Assembly: GCF_021365465.1 (NCBI RefSeq)
Contig: NZ_CP089932.1
Span: 496,001 to 560,000 of the forward strand
DNA: 64,000 bases
Direction of reading: 5' to 3'
Source of the DNA: Erwinia tracheiphila
GTDB taxonomy: Bacteria; Pseudomonadota; Gammaproteobacteria; Enterobacterales; Enterobacteriaceae
Below are positions 9,651-20,827 of this stretch, in pieces. The stretch's first letter is position 1; the number at the start of each line of letters is the position of its first letter. The notes below the pieces were generated by a model that saw nothing but the letters and a program-made list of their open reading frames with translations, was not told the origin of the DNA and ran no database searches. Both the position numbers and the translations under genes were made by a program.

Positions 9651-10306
9651 TTTTCAGCAGGCGGGGGCAACTCCGCCGTTATGACATTCGCCAGGCCCGG
9701 AGCCTTGCCGTTCTCACAACGTTCGTGTCCCCTGGTGCTTCTGGTTATCTGATTTTTTTCATCGACAAAATCGCCCCGTCATACCAGTAAAGCGTCACAG
9801 CCCTGTTCGGCCAAACGGCACTCACCTCATAGCGCTCGCTTTCAGATATTCCGCCCTCAGCTGATTCTCGCCAGTCTTGCGACGCGGACAGGTCAAAGCG
9901 TGCTTTTCTGTGGTTGGAACAGCAAAGAGCCACTACTGCTGCTTTTGTAAATCGTGTTATCCCGCCAGCACGCTTTCGCCGCTGCTTTGCAGACCAACCA
10001 GAATCTCAGGATGAGAGGCGGTTGACCGGGTATGCAATAGTATTAGCGGGCTTAACCGGGGAAGATGACATGATGCGGTGAATAATTATCACAAGGTTCG
10101 GGCTTCAGGTCCGTTAAGCATATTTTTTGCTGCTGGCTTACCCGATAACTGTCGGTTGCTTTCACGTTGGCGGGATTGTGACGCTAATCAGCCTGCTTTC
10201 TACACAGCCATCATGTACGCCGGAAAAAGCGATGTACCGGGCGGTAGCCATCACAACACTTATCAGCCGTCAGATAAATTTTACTTTGTAACGGAGGGCT
10301 AAATTT
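9651..10306. other. Gene-poor relic stretch
   Basis: No intact gene is supported in these 650 bases. A 71-bp segment at 9725-9795 matches the 3' end of the unknown gene at 38917 (see the 9745 pseudogene). A 74-codon open frame at 10078-10302 begins with GTG, has no recognisable similarity and no good ribosome site, and is not called. E. coli carries no gene between bioH and feo corresponding to this content. Confidence 0.6.
9745..9830 (-). pseudogene. 3' fragment of a paralogue of the 38.9-kb unknown gene
   Basis: The minus strand encodes a C-terminus RAVTLYWYDGAILSMKKIR-stop, matching GTITLYWYDGAILSMNKIG-stop at 38917. At the DNA level, 9725-9795 and 38897-38967 differ at 5 of 71 positions with no gaps. 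Upstream of this tail the open frame continues (to 9933) with no recognisable relation to the other copy, so only the 3' end is preserved. Confidence 0.7.
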
Positions 10307-10342
10307 GTCACCTGAACCTTTTTTTGATGCGGTTCAGGTGAC
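10307..10342 (-). terminator. Inverted repeat downstream of feoB
   Basis: A perfect 12-bp inverted repeat (GTCACCTGAACC / GGTTCAGGTGAC) with a 12-nt loop containing seven Ts lies 21 bp after the feoB stop. No U-tract follows on the minus strand, so it may act as a 3'-protecting stem as much as a terminator. Confidence 0.6.
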
Positions 10343-10363
10343 GAATGTACGGAGGTCGCAAGC

Positions 10364-12664
10364 TTAGTGGCAACTGCCACTTTTGCTGCAGTTTGCACAA
10401 TCTGTCGTTGGGATCATCCTGACTTCCAGAGGAAGCGGTGCCAGCCTGATACGCTTTAACAGCAGCCATACCAGCAGATTAAAGCCGACCACTGCAACCA
10501 CGGCTACCGTGGATGAAAGCGGGTGACCTGCAAAGGTGGCAAATTGATAAAACAGCGTTGCCAGTGACCAGGCCAGATTCAGCCCCCAAAAAATGGAGAA
10601 CAGCATCCAGCGGCGGCCGCTTTCACGGGCTACCGCCCCCATCACCGAGACGCAGGGCACGTACAGCAGCACAAAAATCAAATAGCTGTACGCGGCGAAA
10701 TCACTGCCAAATTTACTGTGCATCACGCCCATCGGTCCGCTGCTCATTTCACCGTCACCTTTGCTGGCATCAATAGGATGAAACAGGACATTGAGGCTTA
10801 AGGAGTTTCTCAGGCTATCTCTGGTTTGTATCACCGCGTCTTTCAGCTCTGCCAGTAGGCTGAATTCACTGGCGTTGAATGCATCCTCATGCAGCGCCTG
10901 GGCGGTATACAGTGTGTTAAGCGTACCCACCACCACCTCTTTTGCCATCGCGCCGGTGATAAGCCCGACTGTGGCCTGCCAGTTATCGGCCTGAACGCCC
11001 ATCGGACTGAGCAACGGAGTGAGCTGACGACTGACGCTGGCCAGCGCCGAATCGTTAATGCTGGAGACCGGTCTGCCGTTGAATGAGAAACTGTTCAGCG
11101 CCCCAATAAACATGCTGACCACCACGATGACCTTACCTGCTCTGAAAACAAAGCTCTTTAAACGCTGCCAAGTCTGAAACCACAGGCTTTTCAAATGAGG
11201 AACATGCCAGGTAGGCAGCTCCATCACAAATGGCGAGGCTTCCCCGCGCAGTAGCGTATTTTTCAGCACCAGCCCGGTGAGAATGGCTGCAGTAATACCC
11301 AGAAGATACAGGCTGAACACCACGGAGGCACCGCGCTGGCCGAAAAAGGCTGACGCAAACACGGCAAAGATCGCCAACCGTGCGCCACACGACATAAACG
11401 GCGCCATCAGGATGGTCAGCAGGCGTTCGCGCGGCGCGTCCAGCGTGCGTGCTCCCATCACAGCAGGGACGTTACAGCCGAAACCGACGATCAGTGGAAC
11501 AAAGGATTTGCCCGGCAGGCCGAGGGCCTGCATTAGACGGTCAACGACGAAAGCCGCGCGAGCCATATATCCCGAGTCTTCCATAACTGACAGGAACAGA
11601 TACATCAAACCAATTTGCGGGATCAGCGGCATCACGGTGGTGATGCCACCACCGACTCCCTGTGCGAGGAACAGCGTGACCGCCTCTGGAAAGTGGAGCA
11701 CATTGCCAAGCCACTGGACGCCGTGGACGAACACCGCCGTGGCGCTGACCTCAAACAGCGGCTGCAACGCGCCGCCCAGGCTAATAGCAAAAAAGAACAT
11801 TAGGTACATCACCGCGAGAAATACCGGAATGCCCAGCCAGCGGTTTAACACCAGTGCATCCAGCCTTGCAGACAGGCGATGAGGGGTGGCATTTTGTGTC
11901 GACGTGTTTTGACCACATAGTCTTTCGATGGTCTGATAACGGGTTTGGGCAATATCGACCGGGTTGGCAATTACGCCCGGTAGATCGGGCAGCAGCGCCG
12001 TGGCTTCACCACACTGTGAGCGGCAGAAAATATCACCTTCAAGTGTTTGCAGCGCCAGCCAGCGGCGGCGGGTACTGATTTTCTGTGGCATGGCAGCGGT
12101 CAGGCGTTGCACGTTCTCTTCCACCGACGGTGGATACGCCAACTGAAAATCTGCGGCGAGGCCGGAGTGGGTATCAATGGCCCGTCTGAGTGCGTCCAGT
12201 CCTTCTCCCCGATTGCAAATGACAGGAATAACCGGGCATCCAAGCCGTTTAGCCAGCGCTGCAACGTCGATGTGAATATGCTGGCTGCGTGCAATATCCA
12301 GCATATTCAGCGCGACGATACAGGGAACGCCCAGCTCCAGTAATTGCAGTGTCAGGTAAAGGTTACGTTCCAGATTGCTGGCGTCGATGACGTTAATCAC
12401 CAGTTTTGTCTCGCCGCTCAATATGAAGTGGCAGGTAATCTGTTCATCCAGTGAGGTTTCTGACGAGATGGTGGTCAGGGAGTAAGTACCGGGCAAATCC
12501 ACCAGCTGGACGTGATGGTGTCGGGTACTGAAGGTGCCTTCCTTACGTTCAACGGTGACGCCAGCCCAGTTGCCGACATGCTGTCTTGCGCCGGTAAGCT
12601 GATTGAACAGGGTGGTTTTGCCGGAATTGGGGTTGCCAATTAGCCCGATAGTGATGTTGTTCAT
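10364..12664 (-). CDS. feoB: Ferrous iron transporter, GTPase-permease FeoB
   Basis: Inner-membrane Fe2+ uptake protein. The N-terminal G domain shows G1 GNPNSGKTT, G3 DLPG and G4 NMLD; two Gate domains with repeated hydrophobic helices follow, including GFGCNVPAVMGARTL and MSCGARLAIF. The C-terminus ends in a cysteine cluster (DCANCSKSGSCH). Using the ATG at 12664 gives MNNITIGLIGNPNSGK, aligned to E. coli and 766 residues long; an upstream ATG at 12688 would overlap the end of feoA. It is cotranscribed with feoA, 13 bp apart. No feoC follows. Confidence 0.96.
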   Translation of the reverse strand: MNNITIGLIGNPNSGKTTLFNQLTGARQHVGNWAGVTVERKEGTFSTRHHHVQLVDLPGTYSLTTISSETSLDEQITCHFILSGETKLVINVIDASNLERNLYLTLQLLELGVPCIVALNMLDIARSQHIHIDVAALAKRLGCPVIPVICNRGEGLDALRRAIDTHSGLAADFQLAYPPSVEENVQRLTAAMPQKISTRRRWLALQTLEGDIFCRSQCGEATALLPDLPGVIANPVDIAQTRYQTIERLCGQNTSTQNATPHRLSARLDALVLNRWLGIPVFLAVMYLMFFFAISLGGALQPLFEVSATAVFVHGVQWLGNVLHFPEAVTLFLAQGVGGGITTVMPLIPQIGLMYLFLSVMEDSGYMARAAFVVDRLMQALGLPGKSFVPLIVGFGCNVPAVMGARTLDAPRERLLTILMAPFMSCGARLAIFAVFASAFFGQRGASVVFSLYLLGITAAILTGLVLKNTLLRGEASPFVMELPTWHVPHLKSLWFQTWQRLKSFVFRAGKVIVVVSMFIGALNSFSFNGRPVSSINDSALASVSRQLTPLLSPMGVQADNWQATVGLITGAMAKEVVVGTLNTLYTAQALHEDAFNASEFSLLAELKDAVIQTRDSLRNSLSLNVLFHPIDASKGDGEMSSGPMGVMHSKFGSDFAAYSYLIFVLLYVPCVSVMGAVARESGRRWMLFSIFWGLNLAWSLATLFYQFATFAGHPLSSTVAVVAVVGFNLLVWLLLKRIRLAPLPLEVRMIPTTDCANCSKSGSCH

Positions 12665-12677
12665 AATAGCGCTCGCG

Positions 12678-12902
12678 TCATTCAGCAAGAGCGATGTGCA
12701 GGGAGGAGAGATCTTTTTTGCGCAGCATCAGACTGAAGCGGCGTGTTTCGATCTGAATGGGATCGCCCAAAGGCGCGATGCGTCTGACTTTAAACGAGGT
12801 TCCGGGCAGCAGGCCAAGAGAGAGCAGTTTTTGTCTGAAAGCCGTGCTGACGTCTGGAGAGAAACGCAGGATGTGGTAATAGTGCCCTGGAATATATTGC
12901 AT
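12678..12902 (-). CDS. feoA: Ferrous iron transport accessory protein FeoA
   Basis: A small cytoplasmic SH3-like protein needed for FeoB-mediated iron uptake. The core [34 protein letters not shown] is the FeoA signature. The start at 12902 ([11 protein letters not shown]) matches E. coli and gives 74 residues, with GGAG about 7 nt upstream; the ATG at 12917 would add five unconserved residues. First gene of feoAB. Confidence 0.95.
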   Translation of the reverse strand: MQYIPGHYYHILRFSPDVSTAFRQKLLSLGLLPGTSFKVRRIAPLGDPIQIETRRFSLMLRKKDLSSLHIALAE

Positions 12903-12957
12903 AAATAACTCCACCATTTGATGCTGTTGTGCATCACTGTTATCAACATCAGGAATT

Positions 12958-12976
12958 ATATTGAGAACGATTATTA
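12958..12976 (-). promoter_or_regulatory. Candidate Fur box upstream of feoA
   Basis: On the minus strand the sequence TAATAATCGTTCTCAATAT resembles the Fur consensus of GATAAT-type hexamers. It lies 56 bp upstream of the feoA start. Fur control of feo is established in relatives; this site is assigned by eye. Confidence 0.55.
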
Positions 12977-13017
12977 CTCCGATTGATACAGAACAACTTT
13001 ATTTCTTGCGGTAAAAG

Positions 13018-13039
13018 AAGCGGATCGGGCGATCCGCTT
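13018..13039 (-). terminator. tex terminator
   Basis: A perfect 9-bp stem AAGCGGATC/GATCCGCTT with a 4-nt loop, followed on the minus strand by CTTTTACC. It lies 10 bp past the tex stop, in the correct orientation. Confidence 0.7.
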
Positions 13040-13048
13040 TATTCGGCA

Positions 13049-15367
13049 TTAACATTTTTTACCGAAGGCGGCGGCCAGTGCATCACCCATGGCACTGTTA
13101 CCAGCGGGTTGTGATGGGGCTGGGCGCGGCTTGCTTTGCGACTGGCGTGGACTGGTGCGTGCGCTGTCGCTGCGACGGGCGCTGGTGTCACCCGGTTGCT
13201 CGTCAAGCCTCATGGTCAGCGCAATGCGCTTACGCTGCAGATCCACTTCCATTACCTTCACCTTGACAATATCGCCTGCTTTCACCACTTTATGCGGGTC
13301 ATCAATGAACTTATCGGACAGCGAAGAAATATGTACCAGGCCATCCTGATGCACGCCGATATTAACAAAGGCGCCGAAGTTGGTTACGTTAGTAACAGCA
13401 CCTTCCAGCACCATGCCGGGGAGCAGATCGTTCATGGTTTCGATACCTTCAGCGAACTGAGCCGTTTTAAACTCCGGGCGCGGGTCGCGGCCTGGCTTCT
13501 CCAGCTCTTTGATGATATCGCTGACGGTTGGCACACCGAATCGCTCATCAGTGAAGTCCACGGCGCGCAGGTTACGCAATGCAGAAGCGTTGCCCATCAA
13601 GTCCGCCAGCACCTGGCGTGTCGCCGTAAGGATGCGTTGCACCACCGGATAGGCTTCGGGATGGACGGTTGACGCGTCCAGCGGATTGTCACCGTGATTA
13701 ATACGCAGGAATCCGGCACACTGCTCGAACGCTTTTGGCCCCAGGCGGCTGACTTTCAGCAATTGTTGACGATCCTGAAAACGACCGTGCTCATCGCGCC
13801 AGCTCACAATATTCTGTGCGATCATTTTACTCAGTCCGGCGACGCGGGTCAGCAGTGGCACCGAGGCGGTGTTCAAGTCCACGCCGACGCCGTTGACGCA
13901 ATCCTCCACGACCGCATCCAGTTTTTTCGCGAGCTGGCTCTGGCTGACATCGTGCTGGTACTGACCTACGCCGATGGATTTTGGATCGATTTTGACTAGC
14001 TCAGACAGTGGGTCCTGCAGACGGCGCGCGATAGACACGGCCCCGCGAATCGAGACGTCAAGGTCAGGAAACTCCAGCGCGGCCAGTTCCGAGGCGGAAT
14101 AAACCGATGCACCAGCCTCGCTGACGATCACTTTCTGGGCATTTACCTGCGGGAATTGCTTCTGAACATCAAGGAAAAAGCGCTCGGTCTCGCGTGAGGC
14201 GGTGCCGTTGCCAATGGCAACCAGCTCAACCTGGTGCCTGGTACAGAGTGCCGCCACTGCCGATGCGGCTTTCGCTGCCTGCCCGGTGTGCGGATAGATG
14301 GTATCGGTGGCAACCAGCTTGCCTGTTGCATCCACCACCGCGACTTTCACGCCAGTGCGCAGGCCCGGATCCAGTCCCATAGTGGCGCGCATCCCGGCCG
14401 GGGCTGCCATCAGCAGGTCGTGCAGGTTGCGGGCGAATACGTTGATCGCTTCGTCTTCAGCACGTTCACGCACGCTGCCCATCAGTTCGGTTTCAAGATG
14501 CAGCAGCACCTTAATGCGCCAGGTCCAGCTGACCACCGCTTTACGCCAGCTATCGGCGGGGGCATTGTTCAACCGCAGATTAAGATGGTCGGCAATGATT
14601 TGCTCGCCGTGGCTTTCGCGGGGCGGCTCGTCAAACTGTGGATCGGCGTTGAGAGAGAGCTGCAAGATGCCCTCATTGCGGCCGCGAAACATGGCCAGCG
14701 CGCGGTGTGACGGCACGGAGGAGAGTGACTCATGATGCGTAAAGTAGTCCCGAAATTTTGCCCCTTCTTCTTCCTTACCTTCCAGCACGCGGGACACCAG
14801 ATGTGCATTTTTCCACAGGTATTCGCGGACTTTTGCCAGCAGGGTGGCATCCTCTGCAAAGCGTTCCATCAGAATGTAGCGCGCACCGTCGAGAGCGGCT
14901 TTGCTGTCGGTAACACCTTTTTCTGCATCGACATAGTTTGCTGCCAGCTGCTCCGGGCTGTGGGAAGGATCTTGCCAAAGCTGGTCTGCCAGCGGTGCAA
15001 GTCCTGCCTCAATGGCAATCTGACCGCGTGTACGACGTTTAGGTTTGTAAGGCAGATAGAGGTCTTCCAGCTCGGTTTTACTCAGGGTACTGCGAATGGC
15101 AATGGCCAGCTCGTCATTGAGCTTACCCTGTTCGTCGATAGATTTGAGAATGGACTGGCGGCGCTCTTCCAGCTCTCTGAGGTAGCCCAGACGCGTTTCA
15201 AGCTGGCGCAGCTGGGTGTCGTCCAGCCCGCCGGTGACCTCTTTACGATAGCGTGCGATAAACGGTACGGTATTCCCTTCATCCAGCAGACGAACAGCGG
15301 CGTCAACCTGCTCTGTGCGTGCCTGCAGCTCATTTGCAATAATGTGGTTCAGCGAATCTTTCATCAT
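13049..15367 (-). CDS. tex: Tex-family RNA-binding transcription accessory protein
   Basis: Homologue of Tex/E. coli YhgF, a cytoplasmic nucleic-acid-binding protein related to eukaryotic Spt6. In order: N-terminal helical Tex_N ([28 protein letters not shown] is its signature start), a YqgF/RNase H-like fold ([16 protein letters not shown], about residue 330), helix-hairpin-helix units ([16 protein letters not shown]), and a C-terminal S1 domain ([26 protein letters not shown], about 650-720). The 772-residue length matches E. coli (773). Two adjacent ATGs (15367, 15364) are possible starts. Confidence 0.95.
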   Translation of the reverse strand: MMKDSLNHIIANELQARTEQVDAAVRLLDEGNTVPFIARYRKEVTGGLDDTQLRQLETRLGYLRELEERRQSILKSIDEQGKLNDELAIAIRSTLSKTELEDLYLPYKPKRRTRGQIAIEAGLAPLADQLWQDPSHSPEQLAANYVDAEKGVTDSKAALDGARYILMERFAEDATLLAKVREYLWKNAHLVSRVLEGKEEEGAKFRDYFTHHESLSSVPSHRALAMFRGRNEGILQLSLNADPQFDEPPRESHGEQIIADHLNLRLNNAPADSWRKAVVSWTWRIKVLLHLETELMGSVRERAEDEAINVFARNLHDLLMAAPAGMRATMGLDPGLRTGVKVAVVDATGKLVATDTIYPHTGQAAKAASAVAALCTRHQVELVAIGNGTASRETERFFLDVQKQFPQVNAQKVIVSEAGASVYSASELAALEFPDLDVSIRGAVSIARRLQDPLSELVKIDPKSIGVGQYQHDVSQSQLAKKLDAVVEDCVNGVGVDLNTASVPLLTRVAGLSKMIAQNIVSWRDEHGRFQDRQQLLKVSRLGPKAFEQCAGFLRINHGDNPLDASTVHPEAYPVVQRILTATRQVLADLMGNASALRNLRAVDFTDERFGVPTVSDIIKELEKPGRDPRPEFKTAQFAEGIETMNDLLPGMVLEGAVTNVTNFGAFVNIGVHQDGLVHISSLSDKFIDDPHKVVKAGDIVKVKVMEVDLQRKRIALTMRLDEQPGDTSARRSDSARTSPRQSQSKPRPAPSQPAGNSAMGDALAAAFGKKC

Positions 15368-15460
15368 CGGTTACTTGGTGGCTTAGAACAGCGGACAGTT
15401 ATACGGATTGCGGGCGATAATTTCCAGCGCTCGGGCAGTGGTTCCAGACTTATCGTCGTT

Positions 15461-15940
15461 TCACACGGGGTGGAGGTAGTCAATGGCATTGACATACCAG
15501 GTCGCTTCACCTGCGGGAGTATGCACGGTTGCTACATCACCGATTTCCTTCCTGAGCAGGGCGCGGGCCATCGGCGAGTCGATGGAAATGTAGTCTTTAC
15601 GGCCGAAAATTTCGTCGTAGCCCACGATACGAAAATGTTTGATCTCGCCGTCGTCGTTTTCCACTTCAACCCAAGCACCAAAAAACACTTTGCCATCCTG
15701 CTGCGGGGAATAATCCACGATGCGCAGCTGCTCAAGGCATTTCGTTAAATAACGCACGCGACGATCGATTTCGCGCAGACGCTTTTTGTTGTACTGATAG
15801 TCGGCGTTTTCGCTGCGGTCACCGAGGCTGGCAGCCCAGGTGACTTTTTTAGTCACTTCCGGACGCTCCTCACGCCACAGAAAATCCAGCTCCTGTTTGA
15901 GCTTGTCGTAGCCTTCGCGGGTGATCAGTTTGGTTTTCAT
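15461..15940 (-). CDS. greB: Transcript cleavage factor GreB
   Basis: Rescues backtracked RNA polymerase by stimulating cleavage of the nascent RNA through the secondary channel. The N-terminal coiled coil includes LGDRSENADYQYNKKRLREIDRRVRYL with the acidic tip residues (Asp/Glu in DRSENADY); the C-terminal FKBP-like domain contains GRKDYISIDSPMARALL. It has 159 residues, as expected. Divergent from ompR, upstream of tex on the same strand with a 93-bp gap. Confidence 0.97.
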   Translation of the reverse strand: MKTKLITREGYDKLKQELDFLWREERPEVTKKVTWAASLGDRSENADYQYNKKRLREIDRRVRYLTKCLEQLRIVDYSPQQDGKVFFGAWVEVENDDGEIKHFRIVGYDEIFGRKDYISIDSPMARALLRKEIGDVATVHTPAGEATWYVNAIDYLHPV

Positions 15941-16243
15941 CTTCAGCTCATTTCTTACGCTTGCATATCGGCGCTATTTTGTTGTGAAGTGCGGGGTGAT
16001 GCAAATCCGATCTGTTTTTTTCCTGCCTCTCGTTACTGCTTGTTTGTCATCACTATTCAACATAAAAACACTTGCTGAAAGCGTGGATTTCGCGAATATT
16101 TTTAACGTGAAATCACAGATAAGCTGCTGTTTAATATGCTTTGTAACAATTTCGGCTAGAATATAAACCATTAATGACTGTTACATTCGGGCATCTTTTT
16201 TAAAAATATTAGTTCAGGCAATTGCGCCTTTGGGAGTATCGAT
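15941..16243 (+). promoter_or_regulatory. greB-ompR intergenic region with ompR promoter
   Basis: A 303-bp AT-rich divergent region without a gene. A candidate -10 (TAGAAT, 16156-16161) with preceding TTTGTAACAATTTCGGC resembles the ompB promoter segment of E. coli. A ribosome site GGGAG lies about 10 nt before ompR. No operator is assigned. Confidence 0.45.
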
Positions 16244-18312
<2,069 letters not shown>

Positions 18313-18412
18313 ATGCTGAACTGCTAAATCGTGGCAGGCGTGTTTTGCTTTTTTGACAGAAATAAGCATAGCCGGACAGTAAAATTCCTCAAATTATATT
18401 CAGAGGCATTTT

Positions 18413-18796
18413 ATGATGGAAAAATTATCTGGTTACATAGGTTCTGTAAACTTAGTGGCTCCTGCCAGTGCAGCAAAAGCTGAAAAAGATAATAAGGGTT
18501 TATCAGCTTTTCTGGCTAAACTTTTCAAGGTTTTCAGTTCATCGAACCAACCTGGACGGACAAAAACGATGCTTCAACAGCAGCAAGCTGAGGGAACCAT
18601 CACAGCACCAACGGGGCTAAAAGCGGCTTTTGAACAGCGGCAGGCTCAGGGGGCCGCTACAGAGCCGGAAGCAAAAGCAGACACCGGGAAAGTAGCACCA
18701 ACTAAATCAGTGAGTTTCAGTGATAAGGTCCAAAAAATTATTGTAGCGCACTACGATGATGATACTGACAGTCTTCGCAGGCAGGATTCGTTATAA
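18413..18796 (+). CDS. Unrecognised 127-residue protein with internal repeat
   Basis: I do not recognise this protein. It has a good ribosome site (AGAGG, 6 nt before the ATG) and ends just before a stem-loop, so it is probably a real gene. Residues 1-50 are rich in Ser, Ala and Lys with a short amphipathic or hydrophobic stretch (LSAFLAKLFKVFSS, 30-43) but no classical signal peptide. Two related blocks start at 54 (LQQQQAEGTITAP) and 73 (FEQRQAQGAATEP), 19 residues apart. Residues 98-102 (KSVSF) followed six residues later by II fit the RVxF...two-hydrophobic pattern of eukaryotic PP1 docking peptides. The tail is acidic, then LRRQDSL. It lies between envZ and pckA, where E. coli has no gene. 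A secreted effector is one possibility, but no hrp-box promoter was seen. Confidence 0.7.
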   Translation: MMEKLSGYIGSVNLVAPASAAKAEKDNKGLSAFLAKLFKVFSSSNQPGRTKTMLQQQQAEGTITAPTGLKAAFEQRQAQGAATEPEAKADTGKVAPTKSVSFSDKVQKIIVAHYDDDTDSLRRQDSL

Positions 18797-18821
18797 AAGG
18801 ACAGCCCTGTTGCCAGTGAGG

Positions 18822-18855
18822 ACAAGCGTCATCATTGTCTTTGAATGACGCTTGT
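18822..18855. terminator. Stem-loop between the unknown gene and pckA
   Basis: A perfect 11-bp inverted repeat ACAAGCGTCAT/ATGACGCTTGT with a 12-nt loop, between convergent genes. There is no clear T-run on either side, so bidirectional termination is likely but unproven. Confidence 0.6.
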
Positions 18856-18874
18856 TCCGCCTTATCAGGTGTAA

Positions 18875-20488
18875 TTATCGCTGAGGACCAGCAGGTACCA
18901 GCGCTCTCCCGGCGGGTGTGTCAGTATATTTATCAAAGTTGGTGATAAACAGTCCAGCAAGCTCCTCTGCTTTCTCTTGCCATTTTGCAGGATCGGCGTA
19001 GGTGTTACGCGGGTCGAGGATTGCACTGTCAACACCCGGCAGCGCAGTCGGCATAGCCAGATTAAATATCGGTAGCGTGACGGTTTTTGCACCGACAAGG
19101 TCATCGTTCAGGATGGCATTGATAATGGCCCTGGTATCCCTGAGCGAAATACGTTTACCGCTGCCGTTCCAACCAGTATTAACCAGGTAGGCTTCGGCGC
19201 CTGCTGCTGCCATTCTTTTCACCAGCACTTCCGCGTATTGTGTCGGATGCAGCGTCAGAAACGCGGCACCGAAGCATGCAGAGAACGTGGGAGTGGGTTC
19301 AGTGACACCCCGCTCGGTTCCTGCCAGTTTTGCGGTAAACCCCGAAAGAAAATGGTACTGTGTCTGGGCCGGCGTCAGACGTGAAACCGGCGGCAGTACG
19401 CCAAAAGCATCGGCTGTCAGGAAAATAACCTTGCGTGCGTGCCCCGCTTTTGACACTGGCTTTACGATGTTGTCGATATGATTGATAGGGTAGGAGACGC
19501 GCGTGTTTTCGGTTTTTCTGTCGTCATCGTAATCGACTGAGCCATCTTCCCTCACCACGACGTTTTCCAATAACGCGTCACGACGGATTGCATGATAAAT
19601 TTCCGGTTCTGCCTGCTCAGACAGCTTGATGGTTTTAGCGTAGCAGCCACCCTCAAAGTTAAATACCCCATCATCATCCCAGCCGTGTTCGTCGTCACCA
19701 ATCAGTTTACGCTGTGGATCGGTGGAGAGCGTGGTTTTTCCCGTCCCGGAGAGGCCAAAGAAGACCGCGACATCGCCAGCTGGCCCAATGTTGGCAGAGC
19801 AGTGCATGGCAGCAATGCCCTTCAGTGGCAGAAGGTAGTTCATTATCGCAAACAGGCCTTTTTTCATTTCGCCGCCGTACCAGGTACCACCAATCAGCTG
19901 GATGCGTTCAGTTAAATTAAAGGCAACGAAGTTCTCCGAATGCAGCCCCTGCTGCTGCCAGTTTGGATTGGTGCATTTCGCGCCGTTCATCACCACAAAA
20001 TCGGGTTCAAATGTGGCAAGTGCCTCTGCATCCGGGCGGATAAACATGTTTTTAACGAAATGAGCTTGCCAGGCCACTTCGGTAATAAAACGCACGCAAA
20101 GCCGGGTGTCTGGGTTAGCACCACACCAGGTATCGACAATAAACAGACGTTTGTGGGAAAGCTGCGTTGTAACCAGAGATTTAAGCTGTTGCCAGATTTC
20201 CTGTGACAGAGGCTGATTATCGTTTTTTCCTTTGCCCTGATCGCTCCACCACACTGTGTCGCGTGTGGTATCGTCTCGCACAATGTACTTATCTTTAGGT
20301 GAACGGCCGGTAAAAATACCGGTATCAACGGCGACCGCGCCGGACTGTGTGACGATGCCTCGCTCGTAGCCTGTCAGCTCCGCGCGGGTTTCTTCCCGAA
20401 ATAAAGTGTCAAAATCTGGATTATGGATAATCTCAATCGTATCGGTGATGCCATAAGCAACGAGGTCCTGTGGGGTCAGTTCGCGCAT
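18875..20488 (-). CDS. pckA: Phosphoenolpyruvate carboxykinase (ATP)
   Basis: Converts oxaloacetate plus ATP to phosphoenolpyruvate, the committed step of gluconeogenesis. Family features are present: [10 protein letters not shown], the P-loop [11 protein letters not shown], the metal-binding [24 protein letters not shown] region, [10 protein letters not shown], and TNTRVSYP-like [13 protein letters not shown]. Length 537 versus 540 in E. coli; the N-terminal dozen residues differ. It is transcribed convergently with ompR-envZ. In E. coli yhgE follows upstream; it is absent here. Confidence 0.97.
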   Translation of the reverse strand: MRELTPQDLVAYGITDTIEIIHNPDFDTLFREETRAELTGYERGIVTQSGAVAVDTGIFTGRSPKDKYIVRDDTTRDTVWWSDQGKGKNDNQPLSQEIWQQLKSLVTTQLSHKRLFIVDTWCGANPDTRLCVRFITEVAWQAHFVKNMFIRPDAEALATFEPDFVVMNGAKCTNPNWQQQGLHSENFVAFNLTERIQLIGGTWYGGEMKKGLFAIMNYLLPLKGIAAMHCSANIGPAGDVAVFFGLSGTGKTTLSTDPQRKLIGDDEHGWDDDGVFNFEGGCYAKTIKLSEQAEPEIYHAIRRDALLENVVVREDGSVDYDDDRKTENTRVSYPINHIDNIVKPVSKAGHARKVIFLTADAFGVLPPVSRLTPAQTQYHFLSGFTAKLAGTERGVTEPTPTFSACFGAAFLTLHPTQYAEVLVKRMAAAGAEAYLVNTGWNGSGKRISLRDTRAIINAILNDDLVGAKTVTLPIFNLAMPTALPGVDSAILDPRNTYADPAKWQEKAEELAGLFITNFDKYTDTPAGRALVPAGPQR

Positions 20489-20789
20489 TATACTGCTCCT
20501 TTTTCAGCTCTGTTCTGCCACTGAATTTAATCGAGAAGGCTACCAGTGATAGGGATGCTCCGTCCGCCAGATGACAGTGAGAGCACGGTCGCGGGAAGTT
20601 TACACGTAGTTAACGTGAGAGAAAGAGAGAAGTAACAAAAATGAGATGCTACGCGTAAAATCGTAAGTAAAATTTAACGTTATCAGATTAATCTGCCCGA
20701 AAAAGGGGGGGGATTGCAAAAGATTTTTAATACGAAAATTGCAATCAAGGACGGTTTGTTAAAATCGCCCGGGCGTGAGTCAATGACGG
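20489..20789. other. pckA-hslO intergenic region
   Basis: No gene is seen. The region holds the pckA promoter and an unexplained motif: an 8-bp inverted repeat GATTGCAA (20712-20719) / TTGCAATC (20739-20746) enclosing an AT-rich loop, immediately preceded by a run of eight Gs (20705-20712). Confidence 0.5.
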
Positions 20790-20820
20790 CGTCATCAGCC
20801 GCGTTGAGAGGCTGATGACG
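20790..20820 (-). terminator. hslO downstream stem-loop
   Basis: A perfect 11-bp stem CGTCATCAGCC/GGCTGATGACG with a 9-nt loop, 7 bp past the hslO stop. No T-run follows, so termination strength is uncertain. Confidence 0.6.
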
Positions 20821-20827
20821 TGGAAGA

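Noticed and set aside
10078..10302. Possible 74-residue gene before feoB
   Set aside because: GTG start with no ribosome site, no similarity, and overlap with relic sequence.
14732..15748. 338-codon frame antisense to tex and greB
   Set aside because: It spans two well-supported genes and their gap; no domain is recognisable.
18313..18412. hrp-box promoter upstream of the orphan gene
   Set aside because: I looked for GGAACC followed 15-16 bases later by CCAC and found none, so type III regulation is not supported by sequence.
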